Shown: in pieces, positions 1 through 4,106 of the stretch
Layout: the number at the start of each line of letters is the position of its first letter
How positions within the stretch are numbered: position 1 is the stretch's first letter
Assembly (NCBI GenBank): GCA_900548615.1
Contig: URKW01000122.1
Span: 1 to 5,521 of the forward strand
DNA from: an uncultured Eubacteriales bacterium
GTDB lineage: Bacteria; Bacillota; Clostridia; Oscillospirales; Oscillospiraceae
Direction of reading: 5' to 3'
DNA length: 5,521 bases
Made by a program: the position numbers and the translations under genes
Notes under the pieces: model-generated
The model's database searches: none
Told to the model about the DNA's origin: nothing
The model's input: only the letters and a program-made list of their open reading frames with translations

Positions 1-35
1 TCCTGACGCGATTGCGTCAGGACGTGCGTTTTTTT
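1..35 (+). terminator. Rho-independent-type hairpin, probably bidirectional and cut by the window edge
   Basis: A perfect 9-bp stem (TCCTGACGC, 1-9, pairing with GCGTCAGGA, 14-22) encloses the loop GATT. It is followed on the plus strand by CGTGCG and a run of seven T (29-35). The T run overlaps the stop codon of the minus-strand gene ending at 34. A six-base gap between stem and T run is unusual. The simplest explanation is that the stem continues to the left of base 1 with CGCACG preceded by an A run. That would make a 15-bp bidirectional terminator that also ends the minus-strand operon. The hairpin is seen directly; the left extension is inference. Confidence 0.7.
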
Positions 36-570
36 ACTTTACCAGCAGGCCGCCTACCAGCACCAGATACTCCGGCGCTTTGCCGTCCCGGCCCCACAGA
101 ATGGGCATGTGGAAATACCGCCGCAGGCAGCCCTCCACATCGCCGCCCAGCGCCTCGATGGAGTAGCGCAGGTGCTCCGGCTGGCAGCAGGGACGCCCCT
201 GCGCCTTTTCGCACCGGTCACACTGGTCGCAGGTGCCCGCCAGCAGCATCTGACTGCCCGGCTCCGCCTGCTCCCATCGGTACAGCTTCTCCCTGTACAG
301 GCGCTTTTCCTGCTTCAGCGCCGCCAGCGCTCCGTCCAGAGGCCGATCCGCTCCGTCGGCATGCAGAACGCGGGCGTACAGCCGCAGCGTGGTATAGCCG
401 CTCCAAATGGTCATGGGGTCGAAATCGAAGGGTGGGCACGTCCAGCGGGTATTGTAATTGGGGCACTGTTGGCAGGCCGATAGAAATTTTTCCACCTGCA
501 CGAACTCCTTCACGAAGTCCGCCGCGGCGGTCTCCGCCGTCATTTCGCTGATGTGATACTGAAACTCCAT
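34..570 (-). CDS. DUF2284 family cysteine-rich predicted metal-binding protein
   Basis: A 178-residue protein matching the DUF2284 (COG5423-type) predicted metal-binding family, whose biochemical function is not established. The N-terminal signature is C33-x2-C36-x2-Y39-x3-W43-x-C45-P-P. The central signature is C114-x2-C117-x2-C120 followed by P127-C128-C129, then P-E and an RYSIEALGGDV stretch (135-145), with a further C148 after it. Nine cysteines in two clusters suggest iron-sulfur or other metal binding, probably in the cytoplasm, since no signal peptide or membrane segment is visible. AAAGGAG at 579-585, 8 bases before the ATG, fixes the start. The gene begins 24 bases after the histidine kinase stop, so it is probably the last gene of that operon. 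The length is normal for the family and nothing looks broken. Its link to the two-component system is unknown. Confidence 0.85.
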   Translation of the reverse strand: MEFQYHISEMTAETAAADFVKEFVQVEKFLSACQQCPNYNTRWTCPPFDFDPMTIWSGYTTLRLYARVLHADGADRPLDGALAALKQEKRLYREKLYRWEQAEPGSQMLLAGTCDQCDRCEKAQGRPCCQPEHLRYSIEALGGDVEGCLRRYFHMPILWGRDGKAPEYLVLVGGLLVK

Positions 571-594
571 GTCTGACGCTCCTTTACCGGTTTT

Positions 595-1860
595 CTATTT
601 CAGCTCCGCCGTAATCGTGATGGCATCGCCGGAGACGGCGGCGCGGATCGTTCCCCTGTGGCCCTCGGCAATGCTGCGGGCGATGGACAGGCCGATGCCG
701 AAGCCGCCAGCGCCGCGCGAGGGGTCTGCCTGATAGAAGCGGTCGAACAGCTTGGCGGGGTCGATGCTCTCCGGCTCGGCGCAGCGGTTGCTCTGCCGCA
801 GCACCACGCCCTTGCGCCCCTTTTCCAGCGTCAGGGTGATGGGGGACTCCGGCGCGGCGTATTTCACGGCGTTGTCCAGCAGGATGGACGTCAGCTGGCG
901 CACAGCGTACTCGTCGCCCTGATAGGTCAGCTCCGGCTGGACGATCAGCTCCAGCGGGTGGCCTCGGGACAGGGCAAGGTCGCGGAAGGACTCCGCCGTT
1001 TCGCTCACCGCGTCGCTGACGGGGAAGGGCTCCATTTTCAGGGGCGAATCCTCCTCGTCCATGCGGCTGAGCGTCACCAGCGAGTTCACCAGCTCCGTCA
1101 GCTTTTCCGTCTGGGTCTGGGCCTTGTCGACCCACTTCTGCTGCCCCACCTCCATCTCCAGCACCTTCAGGCTGGTGGCAATGACGGTGATGGGGGTCTT
1201 CAGCTCGTGGCTGGCATCGGTGATGAACTGCTTTTGCTGCTGGGCGCTGCGCACCACGGGGTCGATGGCCCGGCGGGACAGCAGCACCACCAGCAGCAGC
1301 ACCAGCAGCGTGCAGCCCACATCCGCCAGCAGCGACCACAGTAGCAGCAGACGGATGGCGCGGAACTGCTGGTAGCTGTCCAGAAAGATGGCCATGTTCT
1401 GGTCGTCCCCCGTGTGGGCCACGAAGAAGCGGTAGCTGCCGCAGCGTCCGTAGCCCTCGCCGTTTTTCAGCGCGGCGGTCAGATACTCCGCCGTGTCCGC
1501 GTCTGTCACCGAGGCGATCTTGGTCAGGTCGGCCAGCACCAGCGTGCCGTCGTCCTCATAGCGCAAAACGAAATACCGGGTGGAAAAGGGGGTCTCCGGC
1601 GTGAAGTGACCGTCCCGCTCATTGGGGCCGCCCTGTGGCGGCTCCGGCGGCGGCACGTCCCCCGTGTCCGGCAGGCCGCCGCCCTGATTCGAGACCGGGA
1701 TGGTGCCCTGATTCTCGTAGATCAGCGTCAGGGTACTGCGGAGGTCGCTGTCGGTGGACACGTAGTTGACCACGTTCAGGATCACCGTAAGCAGCAGCAT
1801 CACCGCCGCCACCGACAAGGTGGCGATGCGGATAAAGCGGCTGCGCAGCCGTTTGATCAT
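595..1860 (-). CDS. Sensor histidine kinase (HisKA/HATPase_c, two transmembrane helices)
   Basis: A 421-residue membrane sensor kinase. TM1 is about residues 11-33, the extracytoplasmic sensor region about 34-168, and TM2 about 169-195. The sensor region contains a Pro/Gly-rich stretch at 57-80. HisKA follows, with the phosphoacceptor H218 in TDASHELKTP, then HATPase_c with an N box (LLDNAVKYA, N330), an F box (LFDRFYQAD, 371-379) and a G2 box (GGFGIGLSIA, 385-394). The canonical DxGxG of the G1 box is absent: where it should lie (about 353-365) the sequence reads LRQSNRCAEPESI. Related clostridial kinases also have a weak G1, so activity is not excluded. The ATG at 1858-1860 overlaps the regulator stop (ATGA) and is preceded by a GGAGGAGG site at 1865-1872. 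A reading frame open further upstream to 1962 lies inside the regulator gene and has no site of its own. The partner is the adjacent OmpR-type regulator; the signal is unknown. Confidence 0.93.
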   Translation of the reverse strand: MIKRLRSRFIRIATLSVAAVMLLLTVILNVVNYVSTDSDLRSTLTLIYENQGTIPVSNQGGGLPDTGDVPPPEPPQGGPNERDGHFTPETPFSTRYFVLRYEDDGTLVLADLTKIASVTDADTAEYLTAALKNGEGYGRCGSYRFFVAHTGDDQNMAIFLDSYQQFRAIRLLLLWSLLADVGCTLLVLLLVVLLSRRAIDPVVRSAQQQKQFITDASHELKTPITVIATSLKVLEMEVGQQKWVDKAQTQTEKLTELVNSLVTLSRMDEEDSPLKMEPFPVSDAVSETAESFRDLALSRGHPLELIVQPELTYQGDEYAVRQLTSILLDNAVKYAAPESPITLTLEKGRKGVVLRQSNRCAEPESIDPAKLFDRFYQADPSRGAGGFGIGLSIARSIAEGHRGTIRAAVSGDAITITAELK

Positions 1861-2435
1861 GTCTCCTCCTCCAATACATAGCCCAGTCCCCGGTTGGCCC
1901 GCAGGGTGACGCGGGAGCCGATGGTTCGCAGCTTCTTCCGCAGGTTGGAGATATTGACCCATACCACGTTGATCTCGGCCTCGTTATCCCAGCCCCAGAC
2001 TCGCTCCATGATCCGCTCGGCGGAGAACACCTGACGGGGCGAACGGATCAGCAGCTCCATCACCTGAAGCTCCCGGCCGCCCAGCCGCAGCGACTGTCCG
2101 CCGCAGGACAGCAGCTCGTCGGGGTCAAAGGGCTTGGGCAGATAGTCGTCGGCTCCGGCGTTGAAGCCGGTGATGCGGTCGTTCTTCTGTCCCTTGGCCG
2201 TCAGCATCATGATGGGGGTCTTGACCCCCTCGGCCCGCAGACGCTCCAGCACCTGTATGCCGTTCATCCTGGGCATCATCACGTCCAGTATCACCGTGTC
2301 GTAGCCGCCGGAAACGGCGTATTCATACGCGTCCACCCCGTTATGGACGGCGTCCACCGAGAAGTGGTTCTTTTCAAAAAACGCCGTCAGCGCTTCCGCC
2401 AGATCCACCTCGTCCTCCGCGATCAGCAGCCGCAT
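1857..2435 (-). CDS. OmpR-family response regulator, internally shortened between receiver and DNA-binding domains
   Basis: A 192-residue regulator. The receiver domain (about 1-107) has the acidic pair D8/E9, phosphoacceptor D51 (VILDVMMP), T79 (MLTAKG) and K101 (LPKPF). The winged-helix domain follows with the helix EINVVWVNISNLRKKL (about 154-169) and a C-terminal hairpin GLGYVLEEE. OmpR-type regulators are usually about 220-235 residues. Here the DPDELL that starts the last receiver helix runs at residues 109/110 directly into SCGGQSLRLGGRE of the effector domain. The rest of helix alpha5, the linker and the first beta strand are therefore missing, about 30-35 residues, without loss of frame. 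The start chosen is the ATG at 2433-2435, because GAGG at 2444-2447 lies 8 bases upstream; an in-frame GTG (2444) and ATG (2441) overlap or abut that site. The stop overlaps the kinase start by 4 bases. It is the likely regulator of the neighbouring genes (inference). Confidence 0.88.
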   Translation of the reverse strand: MRLLIAEDEVDLAEALTAFFEKNHFSVDAVHNGVDAYEYAVSGGYDTVILDVMMPRMNGIQVLERLRAEGVKTPIMMLTAKGQKNDRITGFNAGADDYLPKPFDPDELLSCGGQSLRLGGRELQVMELLIRSPRQVFSAERIMERVWGWDNEAEINVVWVNISNLRKKLRTIGSRVTLRANRGLGYVLEEET

Positions 2436-2483
2436 GGTCATCACCTCGTGTTGTGTGTATAGTTTCTGGGAATCAGTTGGATA

Positions 2484-2520
2484 AGGCCATAGCCTCCCTC
2501 ACAGAGGGAGGCTATGGCCT
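2484..2520. repeat. Perfect 17-bp palindrome with 3-base loop at the 5' end of the regulator transcript
   Basis: The left arm 2484-2500 (AGGCCATAGCCTCCCTC) is the exact reverse complement of the right arm 2504-2520, with the loop ACA. Neither side is followed by a T run (the minus strand continues TTATCC, the plus strand CAGTATAG), so it is not a standard intrinsic terminator. It begins 1 base downstream of the -10 box of the predicted regulator promoter, so a transcript would start inside the first arm. It could be an operator, a 5' stem-loop of the mRNA, a factor-assisted attenuator of readthrough from the upstream pair, or a copy of a dispersed palindromic repeat. The sequence alone does not decide which. 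Confidence 0.85.
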
Positions 2521-2521
2521 C

Positions 2522-2550
2522 AGTATAGTAAATTGCGACAGAAAAATCAA
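2522..2550 (-). promoter_or_regulatory. Predicted sigma-A promoter of the response regulator/kinase/DUF2284 operon
   Basis: On the minus strand TTGATT (2550-2545) and TATACT (2527-2522) are separated by exactly 17 bases. They match the -35 consensus at 4 of 6 and the -10 consensus at 5 of 6 positions. The promoter starts 4 bases after the DUF4956 stop codon. The expected transcription start is near 2515, giving a leader of about 80 bases. The TTTTAGGT boxes of the divergent promoters are not seen here, so this promoter may be basal and separate from the control of the upstream pair. Confidence 0.65.
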
Positions 2551-2553
2551 CCG

Positions 2554-3216
2554 TCACAGCGCGTCCTTTACCAATTCCCGGCCGCAGACGATGTTCAGGT
2601 TGCCGTTGCGGCACCGCAGCGCGTCAAGAAACTCCTTGGGAATGCTCTCTGACCGCAGGGTGATGCGGTACTCCAGCTCGTACAGGGTGCCCATGTTGCT
2701 GGTTTTCACCTTGACCAGTGTGTGGGAGGTGGTGTACCGGGCGAACAGGTCGTCAAACAGCCCCTCGTAGTCCAGATCCTCCGGAATGGTGATCTTCAGC
2801 AGCCGCTCGCCGCCGTCCTTTTGTCCAAGGCCCAGCGTCGTCAGCGCCAGCAGCGCAGTGGAGACGATCACAAAGGTCAGGGCCGCCAGCCCTACGTATC
2901 CCATTCCGGTGGCAAGGCCGATGGCCATGCCCAGAAACAGTACGCCGATCTCCCGGGCCGTACCGGGCGCGGAGCGGAAACGCACCAGACTGAAAGCGCC
3001 TGCCACCGCGACGCCTGCGCCGATGTTGCCGTTTACCAGCATGATGACCACCTGCACCACCATGGGCAGGATGGCCAGCGTCACGGCAAAGCTCTGGGTG
3101 GAGCGGGCGCGGAACTGGGACACGAAGGCAAGGCCGATGCCCAGCACCAGCGACGCGGCGGTACAGATAAGAAACGCGGACAAGCTCAAGTCCGTTCCAA
3201 TGATCGAGTTAAGCAC
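2554..3216 (-). CDS. DUF4956 family multi-pass membrane protein
   Basis: A 220-residue protein matching the DUF4956 family, which has no established biochemical function. Hydrophobic segments lie near residues 12-33, 43-61, 66-79 (short), 89-104 and 107-129. They are interrupted by the most family-like stretch, GAFSLVRFRSAPGTAREIG (73-91), rich in Arg and Gly. A soluble C-terminal domain (about 138-220) contains ITIPEDLDYEGLFDDLF (142-158) and ALRCRNGNLNIVCGREL (199-215). The start chosen is the GTG at 3214-3216, because AAGGAGG at 3226-3232 stands 9 bases upstream. An in-frame ATG at 3273 lies deep inside the VTC gene and has no binding site. The GTG start overlaps the VTC-protein stop by 8 bases, so translation is probably coupled. 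The tight pairing suggests that it is the membrane partner, perhaps an anchor or a conduit, of the VTC-type enzyme (inference). Confidence 0.87.
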   Translation of the reverse strand: MLNSIIGTDLSLSAFLICTAASLVLGIGLAFVSQFRARSTQSFAVTLAILPMVVQVVIMLVNGNIGAGVAVAGAFSLVRFRSAPGTAREIGVLFLGMAIGLATGMGYVGLAALTFVIVSTALLALTTLGLGQKDGGERLLKITIPEDLDYEGLFDDLFARYTTSHTLVKVKTSNMGTLYELEYRITLRSESIPKEFLDALRCRNGNLNIVCGRELVKDAL

Positions 3217-3934
3217 AGGTACGTCCCTCCTTCTGGATATTGGGTAAAATGTGGTTGCGGTAGCAGGCTCCATACTTGGAGAACGAGGTGGGGAACACCT
3301 TCTCCCGGGACAGCAGGCGGCTGAGCCACAGCGGACAGACGCCGGGGAATTTGATCTCCATCAGAATCATATCGGGATCGGTGATGGGCGCTCCGTGGTC
3401 GCCCAGCCGGAGATCCAGCTCCGTATCCCGCCAGCGCAGGTTGGTATCAAAGGTGATGCGCAGCTCCGGCTCATCGATCCCCGCGAAGGCCAGCCGGTCA
3501 TAGGCGATGAACACCCCCGGTTGGGTGCGGTAGCGCTGCTGGAACCACCGGATCTCCTGCCCGATCTGGCCGAAGCTGCCGTCAGGCAGCTGACACGCCA
3601 GAAAGGGCGCGGCCTCGTCGGCCCGCATGGTGACGCGGCGCTTATACACCACGCCGTCATACTTTTTCTTCAGCTCCACGAACACCCGGCCGTCCTCGCC
3701 CGGCACGCCGTAGCTGCGGACGCGGAGCTTTTCCTTATACACCGGCTTCTCCAGCGAGGTGCGGATCAGCCGCCAGTCCGGCGTATCATAATAAATGTTG
3801 CAGATGGTATACGCGCCGTAGGCGTCCTTTTTCATATAGGGCGCCATGCCCTGCAGGATCGCCCGCTGCTGCTCCGCCGTCAGGCGGTACTTTTTTTCAT
3901 AGCGTTCAAAGCAGGTTTTGATCTGTGCTGCCAT
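3209..3934 (-). CDS. VTC-domain (triphosphate tunnel, polyphosphate-polymerase-like) protein
   Basis: A 241-residue protein with the VTC/CYTH-like tunnel fold signature. It shows alternating charged beta strands: ERYEKKY (10-16), IYYDT (47-51), KLRVRSYG (69-76), VELKKK (86-91), YKRRV (97-101), YDRLAF (145-150), LRITFD (158-163), LMEIKFPG (191-198) and the closing SKYG (219-222). In yeast Vtc4 the equivalent Arg/Lys/Glu residues line the tunnel that makes polyphosphate from ATP; here R71, R73, K89, K98, R99, R159, E193 and K220 are the plausible counterparts. No SPX domain or membrane helix is present, so it is probably a cytoplasmic enzyme needing the DUF4956 protein for membrane contact. Activity could be another triphosphate reaction. 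The ATG at 3932-3934 has AAAGGAGG at 3943-3950, 8 bases upstream; an in-frame GTG at 3943 overlaps that site and is rejected. It is the first gene of the minus-strand unit. Confidence 0.88.
   Translation of the reverse strand: MAAQIKTCFERYEKKYRLTAEQQRAILQGMAPYMKKDAYGAYTICNIYYDTPDWRLIRTSLEKPVYKEKLRVRSYGVPGEDGRVFVELKKKYDGVVYKRRVTMRADEAAPFLACQLPDGSFGQIGQEIRWFQQRYRTQPGVFIAYDRLAFAGIDEPELRITFDTNLRWRDTELDLRLGDHGAPITDPDMILMEIKFPGVCPLWLSRLLSREKVFPTSFSKYGACYRNHILPNIQKEGRTCA
3226..3232 (-). promoter_or_regulatory. Ribosome binding site that decides the GTG start of the DUF4956 gene
   Basis: AAGGAGG on the minus strand lies 9 bases before GTG (3216-3214) and inside the last codons of the VTC-domain gene. 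It outweighs the upstream in-frame ATG at 3273, which has only TTCTCC in front and no purine-rich site. Confidence 0.8.
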
Positions 3935-3958
3935 GTGGAGCACCTCCTTTATGACGCT

Positions 3959-3991
3959 ATCATACAGGCGCTACCTAAAAGGAACCTAAAA
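3959..3991 (-). promoter_or_regulatory. Activator-type promoter of the VTC/DUF4956 unit with two TTTTAGGT boxes
   Basis: Read on the minus strand, TTTTAGGT (3991-3984) and a second identical TTTTAGGT (3980-3973) stand 11 bases apart, start to start. They are followed after 8 bases (AGCGCCTG) by TATGAT (3964-3959). No good -35 hexamer lies at 17 bases; the boxes occupy that place. This layout is known for OmpR/PhoB-type activators. The predicted start near 3952 leaves a leader of under 20 bases before the ATG at 3934, just enough for the AAAGGAGG site. The binding protein is inferred, with the regulator at 1857-2435 as first candidate. Confidence 0.7.
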
Positions 3992-3997
3992 GAAACC

Positions 3998-4030
3998 CTT
4001 TAAGTTCTTTTTAGGTTGGCGGGATATGAT
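3998..4030 (+). promoter_or_regulatory. Activator-type promoter of the lipoprotein gene, mirror image of the VTC-side promoter
   Basis: CTTTAAGT (3998-4005) and TTTTAGGT (4009-4016) stand 11 bases apart, followed after 8 bases (TGGCGGGA) by TATGAT (4025-4030). The -10 box and the box-to-box and box-to-(-10) distances are the same as on the opposite strand. The upstream box matches the consensus at 6 of 8 bases, so this side may be bound less tightly. There is no recognisable -35. The predicted start near 4037 gives a leader of about 70 bases before the ATG at 4107. A weak GC hairpin with G-T pairs (about 4048-4061) lies in that leader without a T run. Confidence 0.68.
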
Positions 4031-4106
4031 AACGGCACAACAACGGGAGCGGCCCGCCGCTTTCCTTTTCCATAAACCGTAACAGGATGACGAAGGAGGT
4101 CATTTT

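Noticed and set aside
12..551. Long plus-strand open frame opposite the DUF2284 gene
   Set aside because: It has no ribosome binding site and a low-complexity Pro/Arg/Ala composition, and it is the antisense shadow of a gene with clear family motifs.
658..1344. Plus-strand open frame opposite the histidine kinase
   Set aside because: It lies wholly antisense to the H, N and G2 boxes of the kinase and has a composition typical of GC-rich shadow frames.
1861..1962. 34-residue N-terminal extension of the histidine kinase
   Set aside because: It lies in another frame of the response regulator gene and has no binding site; the ATG at 1860 has one and gives the usual ATGA overlap and a normal first transmembrane helix.
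3217..3273. 19-residue N-terminal extension of the DUF4956 protein from an ATG at 3273
   Set aside because: No purine-rich site precedes it and it lies within the VTC-domain gene; the GTG at 3216 has AAGGAGG at a suitable distance and starts the protein where the family usually starts.
3983..4017. Inverted repeat AACCTAAAA/TTTTTAGGTT as a terminator hairpin
   Set aside because: The arms differ by one base in length and the stem would be AT-rich. The mirror symmetry is better explained as two opposed sets of direct-repeat activator boxes.
4045..4064. GC-rich hairpin in the lipoprotein leader as a possible terminator or riboswitch
   Set aside because: Only five Watson-Crick pairs (4048-4052 with 4057-4061) plus weak G-T pairs, no T run behind it and no recognisable aptamer elements.
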